DNA of 64,000 nucleotides from Schaedlerella arabinosiphila (GTDB lineage Bacteria > Bacillota > Clostridia > Lachnospirales > Lachnospiraceae): the NCBI RefSeq assembly GCF_003885045.1, contig NZ_RHJS01000002.1, forward strand, positions 1,674,001 through 1,738,000, in the 5' to 3' direction. The notes beneath the pieces are model-generated. The model was not told the origin of the DNA, ran no database searches, and saw only the letters and a program-made list of their open reading frames with translations. The translations under genes were made by a program, and so were the position numbers. Below are positions 25,079 through 33,092 of this stretch, in pieces (the stretch's first letter is position 1; the number at the start of each line of letters is the position of its first letter).

Positions 25079-25999
25079 ATGAGTTTAGGTATAAGATATA
25101 AAAATCAGAATAAAATATTCAGGGAAGTGGAAGCAGAGACCCCGTATTTGGAATATCCGCTGCTGGCGGATACAGGGATTGTAAAGCACGGGTTTTCCAC
25201 CCGCTTAGGAGGCGTCAGCGAAGGATATTTTTCTTCTTTGAATCTGGGCTTCCACCGGGGAGATGAGGAGGAGACGGTGCGGGAAAATTTCCGTAGGATC
25301 GGCAAATCCATCGGCGTGCGCTGCGAGGATATGGTATTGTCCCGGCAGACCCATACCACCAATGTATGGGTGGCAACGGAGGAAGACCGGGGGATGGGCA
25401 TGGTGCGCCCCATGGAATACAGCAAACGGGCTTTAGACAATCCGGGCCGCTGCGCTTCGGGAAGCTTTCAAGTGGAGGCCGGCGGGAAGCTGGAAGGGGT
25501 GGACGGCCTGGTGACGGACGTTCCGGGGATCTGCCTGGTGACCTTCTATGCGGACTGTGTGCCCCTGTTTTTTGTAGACCCTGTAAAAAAGGCGATTGGC
25601 CTGAGCCATTCCGGCTGGAGGGGGACCGTAGGAAAGATCGGCAGGGTGACCGTGGAACTGATGCAGGAGCAGTTCGGGTCCAGACCCTCCGATATCCTGG
25701 CTGCAGTTGGGCCGTCCGTCTGCCAGGACTGCTATGAGGTCAGCGGGGACGTGATCGGAAAATTCCGGGAGCAGTTTGAGGAGCAGTACTGGAGCGACCT
25801 GTTTTATCAGAAAGAAAACGGAAAATACCAGCTCAACCTGTGGAAGGCCAATGAGATCGTATTCGCGGAATCCGGGATTCTTCCGGAGCATATGGCGGTG
25901 ACAAATGTGTGTACGCACTGCAACAGCGACGTGCTCTATTCCCATCGGGCAACAGGAAATCAGAGGGGGAATCTGGCGGCATTTCTGGCATTGGCGTAA
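25079..25999 (+). CDS. pgeF: PgeF/YfiH family purine nucleoside phosphorylase-like enzyme
   Basis: The 306-residue protein belongs to the YfiH/LACC1 family (once called polyphenol oxidase). Members act on purine nucleosides, and some edit peptidoglycan precursors. Visible zinc-site motifs are SRQTHTTNV, FYADCVPLFF, SHSGWRGT and VCTHCNSDVLYSHR. It lies upstream of mscS with a 12-base gap. Confidence 0.92.
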   Translation: MSLGIRYKNQNKIFREVEAETPYLEYPLLADTGIVKHGFSTRLGGVSEGYFSSLNLGFHRGDEEETVRENFRRIGKSIGVRCEDMVLSRQTHTTNVWVATEEDRGMGMVRPMEYSKRALDNPGRCASGSFQVEAGGKLEGVDGLVTDVPGICLVTFYADCVPLFFVDPVKKAIGLSHSGWRGTVGKIGRVTVELMQEQFGSRPSDILAAVGPSVCQDCYEVSGDVIGKFREQFEEQYWSDLFYQKENGKYQLNLWKANEIVFAESGILPEHMAVTNVCTHCNSDVLYSHRATGNQRGNLAAFLALA

Positions 26000-26011
26000 G
26001 GAGGCGGTCTT

Positions 26012-26902
26012 ATGGATTCTACAGTAGAGATCCTGCAGGAATCAGCCGAGGAGTCGGCGGAAAAGGTACAGACACAGATGAATGAATTTGTAGTATTTAT
26101 CCAGGAACATATTCCTAATATGGTGGATTTTGGAATCCGGCTTTTGATCGCAATCCTGATCTTTTTTCTGGGGCGGTTTTTGATCAAATGGCTGAGAAAG
26201 AGAATCCGCAATTCACTGAACCGGTCAAGTGCGGATGCGGGCCTGACCCAGTTTACGGATTCCTTTTTAAAAATTTCCCTTTATATCGTCCTGTTCCTGA
26301 TCATTGCGGCCAACCTGGGGATTGAGATCAACTCCATCTCCATGCTGTTTGCGTCGGCAGGCGTGGGTATTTCACTGTCTCTGCAGCAGACTCTGTCAAA
26401 CTTCGCGGGCGGGGTGCTGATCCTGCTGCTAAAGCCCTTTGTTGTGGGGGACTATATCATAGAAGACACCAACAAGGACGAGGGGACGGTCAAGGAGATC
26501 CAGACCTTCTATACGAAGCTCACCACGGTGGACAACAAAACCATCGTGATCCCCAACGGGATACTGGCCAACAACAGCCTTACCAACGTGACGGCCAAAG
26601 CCGAGCGGCAGTTGGACCTGCGGATCGGAATCTCCTATGACTCCGACCTGAAAAAAGCGAAGCAGCTTCTGGAGCAGATGCTCAAAGATATCCCAAGCAT
26701 CATGAAGGATGAGAACCTGTATGTGTTTGTGGATTCCTTGGGAGAGAGCTCGGTGGTGCTGGGCATCCGGGGCTGGGTCAAGACGGATGAATACTGGACG
26801 ACCCGGTGGAACCTGTTAGAGAAGATCAAGCTGACGTTTGACGAGGAAGGGATCGTGATTCCCTATAACCAGCTTACAGTACACTTGGATGACGGCGCTT
26901 AA
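26012..26902 (+). CDS. mscS: Small-conductance mechanosensitive channel (MscS family)
   Basis: The 296-residue protein has an acidic amphipathic N-terminus, three hydrophobic segments (about 38-60, 75-100, 108-130) and the pore-lining TM3 followed by LSNFAGGVLILLLKPFVVGDYI, then the soluble beta and alpha-beta domains. It releases solutes upon osmotic downshock. Length and layout match E. coli MscS. Confidence 0.93.
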   Translation: MDSTVEILQESAEESAEKVQTQMNEFVVFIQEHIPNMVDFGIRLLIAILIFFLGRFLIKWLRKRIRNSLNRSSADAGLTQFTDSFLKISLYIVLFLIIAANLGIEINSISMLFASAGVGISLSLQQTLSNFAGGVLILLLKPFVVGDYIIEDTNKDEGTVKEIQTFYTKLTTVDNKTIVIPNGILANNSLTNVTAKAERQLDLRIGISYDSDLKKAKQLLEQMLKDIPSIMKDENLYVFVDSLGESSVVLGIRGWVKTDEYWTTRWNLLEKIKLTFDEEGIVIPYNQLTVHLDDGA

Positions 26903-26993
26903 CGGATTGCATCCATCTGGTTCGCGCGTGGTAAGGAGCTGAATCCATGTTTTGTGAACAGTAAGATTTTTTTGGAAATTTTGAAAAAAGTGG

Positions 26994-27022
26994 TTGAAAT
27001 TTGCATAAAAAGTAGTTATAAT
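26994..27022 (+). promoter_or_regulatory. Promoter of tRNA-Thr(CGT)
   Basis: TTGAAA, 17 bases, TATAAT, 25 bases before the tRNA. Confidence 0.7.
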
Positions 27023-27047
27023 AGTAAAGGTTCGTTTGTTGAGCCTT

Positions 27048-27120
27048 GCCGAAATAGCTCAGTTGGTAGAGCACTTCACTCGTAATGAAGGGGTCGTCGG
27101 TTCGAGTCCGATTTTCGGCT
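27048..27120 (+). tRNA. tRNA-Thr (anticodon CGT)
   Basis: A 73-base cloverleaf: acceptor GCCGAAA pairs with TTTCGGC, D arm GCTC...GAGC, anticodon stem CTTCA/TGAAG with CGT at 27081-27083, T arm GTCGG/CCGAT region with TTCGAGT. CCA is not encoded. It reads ACG codons. Confidence 0.95.
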
Positions 27121-27136
27121 TTGACAGAGAGAGGAT

Positions 27137-27171
27137 AAAAAACGCTTTTGCGAATGCAGAGGCGTTTTTTT
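27137..27171 (+). terminator. Terminator of tRNA-Thr(CGT)
   Basis: AAACGC and GCGTTT pair, with a smaller inner stem (TTGC/GCAG), preceded by A and followed by a run of T. Confidence 0.75.
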
Positions 27172-27194
27172 GTTACATTTTATAAAAAAAGTTC

Positions 27195-27223
27195 TTGACA
27201 ACTTTCTTGTGTTAGATTATACT
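27195..27223 (+). promoter_or_regulatory. Sigma-A promoter of the feo locus
   Basis: TTGACA, 17 bases, TATACT. The -10 box lies within an inverted repeat (27211-27226). Confidence 0.85.
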
Positions 27224-27226
27224 AAC
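27211..27226 (+). promoter_or_regulatory. Putative iron-responsive operator at the feoA promoter
   Basis: GTTAG-ATTATA-CTAAC is an inverted repeat covering the -10 element. A near copy (GTTAG-ATAAAA-CTAAT) lies before feoB. The arms resemble DtxR/IdeR-type boxes (TTAG...CTAA). Repressor binding under iron repletion is inferred; no regulator gene lies nearby. Confidence 0.5.
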
Positions 27227-27274
27227 TTTTGTAAGTTGATAGATTGATTTGAAACAGAAAGAAGATGAGTCAAG

Positions 27275-27487
27275 ATGCCTTTATCAATGGTAAATCAGGG
27301 GGAACCAAACAGGATACGCAGGGTCGGCGGCAGGGAGGATACAAGACGCTTCATTGAGTCGCTTGGGTTTGTGGCCGGCGCGGAGGTGACGGTGGTATCC
27401 GAAAGCAGCGGCAATCTGATCGTGAATGTGAAGGATTCCCGGGTAGCGATTGGAAAAGATATGGCAAATAAGATTATGGTAGGATGA
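27275..27487 (+). CDS. feoA: FeoA family ferrous iron transport protein (first copy)
   Basis: A 70-residue SH3-like FeoA: RIRRVGGREDTRRFIESLGF, then AGAEVTVVSESSGNLIVNV and RVAIGKDMANKIMV. FeoA proteins bind the cytoplasmic part of FeoB and tune its GTPase. The ribosome binding site is weak (AAAGAAG). It is the first of two FeoA genes, which differ strongly in sequence, suggesting two distinct subunits rather than a recent duplication. Confidence 0.92.
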   Translation: MPLSMVNQGEPNRIRRVGGREDTRRFIESLGFVAGAEVTVVSESSGNLIVNVKDSRVAIGKDMANKIMVG

Positions 27488-27500
27488 AGGAGGAGAAGCG

Positions 27501-27722
27501 ATGGCGACGTTGAAGGACATTCCCTGCGGACAGAGCGCGACGGTGGCAAAGCTGACCGGAGAAGGGCCGGTCAGGAGACGGATCATGGACATGGGAATCA
27601 CAAAGGGCGTGGAGATTTTTGTGCGGAAGGTAGCACCCTTAGGTGACCCGGTGGAGATCACGGTGAGGGGCTACGAGCTGTCTCTGCGCAAGGCAGACGC
27701 AGAAATGATCGTTGTGCAGTAG
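27501..27722 (+). CDS. feoA: FeoA family ferrous iron transport protein (second copy)
   Basis: A 73-residue FeoA: LKDIPCGQSATVAKL, VRRRIMDMGITKGVEIFV, LGDPVEITVRGYELSLRKADAEMI. The RRRIMDMG..KG core is the commoner FeoA form. AAGGAGGAG precedes it. A possible promoter for feoB (TTGTGC, 17 bases, TATACA; 27712-27740) overlaps its 3' end. Confidence 0.93.
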   Translation: MATLKDIPCGQSATVAKLTGEGPVRRRIMDMGITKGVEIFVRKVAPLGDPVEITVRGYELSLRKADAEMIVVQ

Positions 27723-27743
27723 CGTTTTATTTTTTATACATGA

Positions 27744-27759
27744 GTTAGATAAAACTAAT
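27744..27759 (+). promoter_or_regulatory. Second copy of the feo inverted repeat, upstream of feoB
   Basis: GTTAG-ATAAAA-CTAAT, 13 of 16 bases as at 27211, lies directly after a weak promoter-like pair and 111 bases before feoB. Confidence 0.45.
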
Positions 27760-27870
27760 AAATATAAGTTAAAACTGCATACAGACATGCAGAACATACG
27801 AAATCATACGCGCCTGCGGGAATGAAAAACAGATAAAGAATAAATGATTTGTTATCAGGAGGAAGGAAAC

Positions 27871-30027
27871 ATGGCGGTTAAAATTGCGTTAGCGGGAAAT
27901 CCGAACAGCGGAAAAACCACGTTGTTCAATGCACTGACCGGTTCCAACCAGTTTGTGGGAAACTGGCCGGGGGTTACGGTGGAAAAAAAGGAAGGGAAGC
28001 TGAAAGGGAAGAAGGACGTGATCCTTATGGACCTGCCGGGGATCTATTCCCTGTCCCCTTATACACTGGAGGAAGTGGTTGCGAGAAATTACCTGATCAC
28101 TGAGCGGCCGGACGCGGTTCTCAACATCGTAGACGGAACCAACATCGAACGAAACCTGTATCTGAGCACCCAATTGCTGGAGCTGGGGATTCCGGTGGTG
28201 ATGGCGGTCAATATGATGGATCTGGTGGAAAAAAACGGCGGGCGGATCGACACAGAACGGCTCGGGAAGAAGCTGGGCTGCCAGGTGGTGGAGATCTCGG
28301 CCCTTAAGGGAACCGGCATCCAGGCGGCAGCGGAGCTGGCAATTCATGCGGCGTCGGCAGGGAAAGCGGCCAGGCCGGTTCATACATTTTCGGAAAATGT
28401 GGAACAGGCGCTCTTGTCTGTGGAGCGTAAGATCAAAAATGGGGTACCGGATGCGCAAAAACGATTTTTTGCAGTGAAATTATTGGAAAAAGATGATAAA
28501 ATAGCAGAACAGATGGAATATGTGCCGGATATTTCCGCGGAGATCGCACAGATGGAAGAGGAGATGGAGGACGATACGGAGAGCATCATCACAAATGAGC
28601 GGTACACGTATATTTCTTCCATCATCGGGGAATGCTGTTCCAGGCATAAGGCGGCAGCGGGGATGACTGTGTCCGACAAAATCGACCGGATCGTGACAAA
28701 CCGGTTTTTGGCCCTTCCGATCTTTGGGGCGGTGATGTATCTTGTATATTATATGTCGGTCACCACTGTGGGAACTTTCGCTACGGACTGGACCAATGAC
28801 GTACTGTTCGGGGAGATCATCCCTCCGGCAGTGGAACGTATGCTTGTGTACCTCAACTGCGCAGACTGGCTGCAGGGCCTGATCCTGGACGGAATCGTGG
28901 CCGGTGTGGGAGGAGTGCTTGGATTCGTTCCACAGATGCTGGTGCTGTTTTTGTTCCTGGCCTTTTTGGAAAGCTGCGGATATATGGCCAGGGTTGCCTT
29001 CATCATGGACCGTATTTTCCGAAAGTTCGGGCTTTCCGGCAAGTCCTTCATCCCCATGCTGATCGGTTCGGGATGCGGGGTTCCGGGGATCATGGCGTCC
29101 CGTACCATCGAGAATGACCGGGACCGGAAGATGACGGTCATGACCACTACCTTCATCCCATGCGGGGCAAAGCTTCCCATCATCGCACTGATTGCGGGGG
29201 CACTTTTCGGCGGGGCCTCCTGGGTGGCGCCAAGCGCGTATTTTGTAGGGATCGGGGCGGTGATCTGTTCCGGGATCATCCTGAAAAAAACCCGGATGTT
29301 CGCAGGAGATCCGGCGCCCTTCGTGATGGAGCTTCCGGCCTACCATATGCCTACCCCGGGAAATGTGCTGCGCAGCATGTGGGAGCGTGGCTGGTCCTTC
29401 ATCAAAAAGGCAGGCACCATCATTTTGCTTTCCACCATTGCGGTATGGTTTACCTCCTATTTCGGCTGGGTTGACGGGAAATTCAGAATGCTGGACGGCA
29501 TGGAACTGGAACACAGTATCCTGGCTTCCATCGGAAATCTGTTCGCATGGCTCTTTATCCCCCTTGGCTGGGGAGACTGGAGGGCGGCAGTGGCCGCCAT
29601 TACAGGGCTTGTGGCAAAGGAAAATGTAGTCGGCACCTTCGGCATACTGTACGGAGTCGGGGAAGCGGCGGAGGACGGCGCAGAGTTCTGGGGCATGCTT
29701 GGGGGAAGCATGACGGCACTGGGGGGATATTCCTTCCTGGTGTTCAATCTGCTCTGCGCCCCCTGTTTCGCGGCAATGGGCGCCATCAAGCGGGAGATGA
29801 ACAACGCGAAATGGTTCTGGTTCGCCATCGGATACCAGTGCCTGCTGGCTTACGTGACCGCGCTTTGCATCTACCAGATCGGCACCTTCACGGCAGGAGG
29901 CGGATTCGGGATCTTTACGGCTACGGCATTTGGACTGCTGGCAGGCTTTCTCTTCCTGCTCTTTAGACCCGGCAGGGACAGTGCCGCGCTGCATGTGAAT
30001 ATGAGGAAGCTGGCCGGCGCGAAGTAA
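27871..30027 (+). CDS. feoB: Ferrous iron transporter FeoB
   Basis: FeoB imports Fe2+ under anaerobic conditions. The 718-residue protein has the N-terminal G domain (GNPNSGKTT at residues 9-17, then GVTVEKKEG, DLPGIYSLSP, NMMD), a helical GDI-like domain (about 175-260) and a membrane domain with two Gate motifs: SGCGVPGIMASRTI and the later half with TTFIPCGAKLPI. AGGAGG precedes ATG 27871; the longer in-frame start at 27844 is not supported. Confidence 0.97.
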   Translation: MAVKIALAGNPNSGKTTLFNALTGSNQFVGNWPGVTVEKKEGKLKGKKDVILMDLPGIYSLSPYTLEEVVARNYLITERPDAVLNIVDGTNIERNLYLSTQLLELGIPVVMAVNMMDLVEKNGGRIDTERLGKKLGCQVVEISALKGTGIQAAAELAIHAASAGKAARPVHTFSENVEQALLSVERKIKNGVPDAQKRFFAVKLLEKDDKIAEQMEYVPDISAEIAQMEEEMEDDTESIITNERYTYISSIIGECCSRHKAAAGMTVSDKIDRIVTNRFLALPIFGAVMYLVYYMSVTTVGTFATDWTNDVLFGEIIPPAVERMLVYLNCADWLQGLILDGIVAGVGGVLGFVPQMLVLFLFLAFLESCGYMARVAFIMDRIFRKFGLSGKSFIPMLIGSGCGVPGIMASRTIENDRDRKMTVMTTTFIPCGAKLPIIALIAGALFGGASWVAPSAYFVGIGAVICSGIILKKTRMFAGDPAPFVMELPAYHMPTPGNVLRSMWERGWSFIKKAGTIILLSTIAVWFTSYFGWVDGKFRMLDGMELEHSILASIGNLFAWLFIPLGWGDWRAAVAAITGLVAKENVVGTFGILYGVGEAAEDGAEFWGMLGGSMTALGGYSFLVFNLLCAPCFAAMGAIKREMNNAKWFWFAIGYQCLLAYVTALCIYQIGTFTAGGGFGIFTATAFGLLAGFLFLLFRPGRDSAALHVNMRKLAGAK

Positions 30028-30060
30028 AGCCGGAAGCTTAGCCTGGGAAGGACAGGGATA

Positions 30061-30106
30061 CATCCTGCAGACGGCTGCGATTTGAAGTCACACCGGCTGC
30101 AGGATG
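30061..30106 (+). repeat. Long hairpin between feoB and the small Cys-rich gene
   Basis: CATCCTGCAG at 30061-30070 and CTGCAGGATG at 30097-30106 are perfect inverted arms, extendable over ACGG/CCGG. No T-run follows, so it more likely stabilises or processes the mRNA than ends it. Confidence 0.5.
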
Positions 30107-30150
30107 CAATGGATTTTGTCCGGAATCGGACTATGGAAGGAGTGATTCAT

Positions 30151-30309
30151 ATGGGAACTGTTCTGGTCAGCCTGGCGCTGGCGGCAATTGTGGCATGCAT
30201 CATCCGCAGTATGATCCGTGATAAAAAGAACGGAAAATCCATCCACTGCGGCGGAGACTGCCAGTACTGCAAAGGCGGCTGCATACGCCACGGTTCAGAA
30301 GAGAAATAA
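30151..30309 (+). CDS. FeoB-associated Cys-rich membrane protein
   Basis: From ATG 30151, preceded by AAGGAG, this is a 52-residue protein: one transmembrane helix (VLVSLALAAIVACIIRSMI), a basic stretch RDKKNGK, then a Cys cluster CGGDCQYCKGGC. Such small proteins are commonly encoded after feoB in Firmicutes (PF12669) and are thought to take part in iron handling, although the role is unproven. An upstream extension to 30082 would include the hairpin and is rejected. Confidence 0.85.
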   Translation: MGTVLVSLALAAIVACIIRSMIRDKKNGKSIHCGGDCQYCKGGCIRHGSEEK

Positions 30310-30324
30310 AACAAAAATGAAATG

Positions 30325-30370
30325 AAAAAAGTCCTTATGGAGCGAGAGAACGCTTTCTAAGGACTTTTTT
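30325..30370. terminator. Bidirectional terminator between the feo locus and the S1 gene
   Basis: AAAAAAGTCCTTA and TAAGGACTTTTTT pair perfectly over 13 bases. With A on the left and T on the right it can stop transcription from both converging units. Confidence 0.9.
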
Positions 30371-30418
30371 GATACCATCCTATGCAGAAAAACTGCCGGC
30401 GGCGGGTTTTTGTGTATC

Positions 30419-31156
30419 TTAAAGCTTGAGATTTTTGAACAGATCTCCAAGGCTGGTTCCGATATTCTCGGACTTTGGAATCTCTACCTTTTCCGGAACT
30501 TCCTCCACTGCCTGCTCCAGCGCCTTCATGCTCAGGCTGATCTTGCCTTCCTTGATCCCGATGACCTTGACCGTCACGGCATCCCCTTCATGGAGCACAT
30601 CGGAAGGCGTCTTGACACGCTTCTGGGAAATCTGGGATACATGCACCAGGCCGGAAAGGTTGTTCTCCAGCTTGATGAACGCGCCGTAGTTCTGCAGCGT
30701 CTCCACGACCCCTTCCATCACCGTGCCTACTTTGACACTGGCAATCTGATCCTGGCGCGCCTTTTTCTCCTTGGCCCTTAAGATGTCGCGGGCGGAGAGC
30801 ACCAGACGGTTGTTCGCCTGATCCACGTCGATCACGTGCACTTCGATCTCCTTGAGCAGGTAAGTCTCCAGATCCTCCACATAGGACAGGGAGAGCTTGG
30901 ACGCGGGGATAAATCCGCGCAGGCCCTCGACCATAGCGATGACGCCGCCGTTTACAACACCTTCTATCTTTACAGGGAGGACTGTCTTTTCCTCCATATA
31001 CTTTGTGACCAGATTCCAGGGGTTGGCATCATCCAGATGTTCCTCATAGTCTGCCATGCTCTCGGCAGGTGCTTCTGCGGCCGCTTGGCTGTTTACAGTT
31101 TCCTCGGCCTGTACATTTTCAGGAGTCATTTCTTCGGTTTTTAATTCTTCATTCAT
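30419..31156 (-). CDS. S1 RNA-binding domain protein (two S1 repeats)
   Basis: The 245-residue protein has an acidic, disordered N-terminus (1-45), then two S1 OB folds at about 56-124 and 141-211 (GTVMEGVVETLQNYGAFIKL, GLVHVSQIS) and a linker tail. It is a short relative of ribosomal protein S1, as found in Firmicutes that lack a full S1. It probably binds mRNA or ribosomes. The gene is monocistronic with its own promoter on the minus strand. Confidence 0.88.
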   Translation of the reverse strand: MNEELKTEEMTPENVQAEETVNSQAAAEAPAESMADYEEHLDDANPWNLVTKYMEEKTVLPVKIEGVVNGGVIAMVEGLRGFIPASKLSLSYVEDLETYLLKEIEVHVIDVDQANNRLVLSARDILRAKEKKARQDQIASVKVGTVMEGVVETLQNYGAFIKLENNLSGLVHVSQISQKRVKTPSDVLHEGDAVTVKVIGIKEGKISLSMKALEQAVEEVPEKVEIPKSENIGTSLGDLFKNLKL

Positions 31157-31203
31157 GGTTACACCTCAACGTATCTTTCTAAATTTGTAATGACGGTAAC
31201 TCA

Positions 31204-31233
31204 AGTATACCATATGTTTATAAGAAAAAACAA
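31204..31233 (-). promoter_or_regulatory. Promoter of the S1 gene
   Basis: On the minus strand TTGTTT, 18 bases, TATACT, with a leader of about 47 bases to the ATG. Confidence 0.5.
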
Positions 31234-31317
31234 CTAATCTTGCAAATTCAAGTGACGAAATTGAAAAAAAGTGGTAAGCTGGTAAAAAGGTGTTACTGTA
31301 ATCACGGAAAGGCTTGG

Positions 31318-31323
31318 TATAAT
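31318..31323 (+). promoter_or_regulatory. -10 box just before the pyrophosphatase start
   Basis: TATAAT ends only 2 bases before the ATG at 31326. A possible -35 element is TTACTG, 19 bases upstream. If real, transcription would begin inside or after the annotated start codon (see findings). Confidence 0.4.
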
Positions 31324-31325
31324 TT

Positions 31326-32981
31326 ATGGAAAAAGGTGTAATCAACAATAAAATCTATGTGGTAGGGCATAAAAACCCGGATACGGACTCAATCTGCTCC
31401 GCGATCGCCTATGCCCAGCTTCGGACAGAGCTGACCGGGGAGCGGCACAACCCGAGGAGGGCCGGCCAGTTAAACGAGGAGACCCAGTATGTGCTGGATT
31501 ATTTTAATGTGAAGGCGCCGGCGCTTTTGACGGATCTGCGGGTGCAGGTGAAGGACGTGGCCATGCGCGAGGTGGAAGGGATGCGCGGTTCGGTCTCCAT
31601 CAAGTCTGCCTGGGCCAGGATGAAGGAAGAGAACCTGAAAACCCTTCCTGTGACACGGGAGGGCAAGCTGGAAGGGCTGATCACCATCGGAGATATCGCT
31701 ACCTCTTACATGGATGTGTATGACAGTACGATCCTGGCCACATCCAGGACCCAGTACCGCAACATCGCCACCTGCATTGAAGGGGAGATTGTCACAGGGA
31801 ACCCCCACAGCTACATGTCCAACGGAAAGGTGGGAATCGTGGCCTCCAGCCGGAAGCTGATGGCGGAGTTTGTGGAGCCCGAGGATTTGGTTATCCTGGG
31901 CAACCGCAAGGAGGTACAGCAGATGGCCATCGACATGGGCGTCAGCTGCATGATTGTCTCCACCGGAGCGGAGCTGGACGACGGCATTCTGGAGCAGGCC
32001 AAGGAAAAGGAAATCGTGATCATCACCACGGAGCAGGATACCTTTACGGTGGCCCGTCTGATCAACCAGAGCATCCCGATCCGCCATTTTATGAGCGGCA
32101 GGGACGGGCTGGTCTCCTTTAAAATGCGGGACTATGTGGACGATGTCAAGGAAGTCATGATGCGCAACCGCTACCGTGATTTCCCGGTTCTGGACAATAA
32201 GGGAAAGTTCCTGGGATTCATTTCCAGAAGGCGTCTTTTGAACTGCCGGAAGAAGCAGGTCATCCTGGTGGACCACAACGAGAAAAGCCAGGCCGTCAAC
32301 GGGATTGAGCAGGCGGATGTACTGGAGATCATCGACCACCACAGGCTGAGCAGCATCGAGACCATGGGGCCGGTATTCTTCCGCAACCAGCCGGTGGGCT
32401 GTACGGCCACGATTGTGTACCAGATGTACCAGGAGAACGGCGTGAAGGTGTCATCCACCACCGCAGGGCTTTTGTGCGCGGCCATCATATCGGATACCCT
32501 GATGTTTCGGTCGCCCACCTGCACCCCGTTGGATGAACAGTCCGCACGGAAGCTGGCAGAACTAGCGGAGGTGGATATCGAAATGCTGGCCCAGGCCATG
32601 TTCCGCGCCGGAAGCAACCTGAAGGGAAAGACCGCGGAGGAGATCTGCTTTTTGGACTTCAAGCAGTTTACGGTCAGCGATATGGTATTCGGCGTAGGCC
32701 AGGTCAACTCCATGAGCGAGGAGGAGCTTTCGGAGATCAAGGAAAAGGTGCTTCCCCATCTGGAAAAAGCAAGGGAGAGCCACAGCCTGAACATGATCTT
32801 TTTCATGCTCACCAATATCATTACGGAATCCTCCGAGCTTCTGTGCGCCGGGCCGGAGGCCAGGGAAAAGCTGATCAACGCGTTTGACCTGCGCTCAGAG
32901 ATGGAGGAGCTGCACTTAAAAGGGGTCGTTTCCAGGAAGAAACAGCTTGTACCCGCGCTGGTGGAAGCGCTGCAGCAGTGA
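31326..32981 (+). CDS. Manganese-dependent inorganic pyrophosphatase with CBS and DRTGG inserts
   Basis: Family II pyrophosphatases hydrolyse PPi. The 551-residue form has the N-terminal DHH half (VVGHKNPDTDS at 12-22 with the His and Asp metal ligands) and the DHH motif at 337-339 (IIDHHRLSS). Between these lies a regulatory insert of about 230 residues with two CBS motifs around a DRTGG-like domain. The DHHA2 domain (RSPTCTPLDE, FRAGSNLKGK) ends it. Such enzymes are regulated by adenine nucleotides, typically inhibited by AMP/ADP and activated by ATP or diadenosine polyphosphates. The start is uncertain because of the -10-like sequence directly upstream and the lack of a well-spaced ribosome binding site. 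Confidence 0.92.
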   Translation: MEKGVINNKIYVVGHKNPDTDSICSAIAYAQLRTELTGERHNPRRAGQLNEETQYVLDYFNVKAPALLTDLRVQVKDVAMREVEGMRGSVSIKSAWARMKEENLKTLPVTREGKLEGLITIGDIATSYMDVYDSTILATSRTQYRNIATCIEGEIVTGNPHSYMSNGKVGIVASSRKLMAEFVEPEDLVILGNRKEVQQMAIDMGVSCMIVSTGAELDDGILEQAKEKEIVIITTEQDTFTVARLINQSIPIRHFMSGRDGLVSFKMRDYVDDVKEVMMRNRYRDFPVLDNKGKFLGFISRRRLLNCRKKQVILVDHNEKSQAVNGIEQADVLEIIDHHRLSSIETMGPVFFRNQPVGCTATIVYQMYQENGVKVSSTTAGLLCAAIISDTLMFRSPTCTPLDEQSARKLAELAEVDIEMLAQAMFRAGSNLKGKTAEEICFLDFKQFTVSDMVFGVGQVNSMSEEELSEIKEKVLPHLEKARESHSLNMIFFMLTNIITESSELLCAGPEAREKLINAFDLRSEMEELHLKGVVSRKKQLVPALVEALQQ

Positions 32982-33092
32982 GAAAGAATCTTAAGCAGCA
33001 GGGTTGTCCGTCTGCGTCGGGTCGCATAAGCGGTATCATTCCTTTTTGCCCGATGCAAAACAGAATCTTATATAGAAGGAACAGGTACATAG

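Noticed and set aside
28480..30063. A 527-codon minus-strand frame opposite feoB
   Set aside because: Composition (His/Pro/Gln-rich) is typical of antisense of a conserved membrane protein gene; FeoB motifs are unmistakable on the plus strand.
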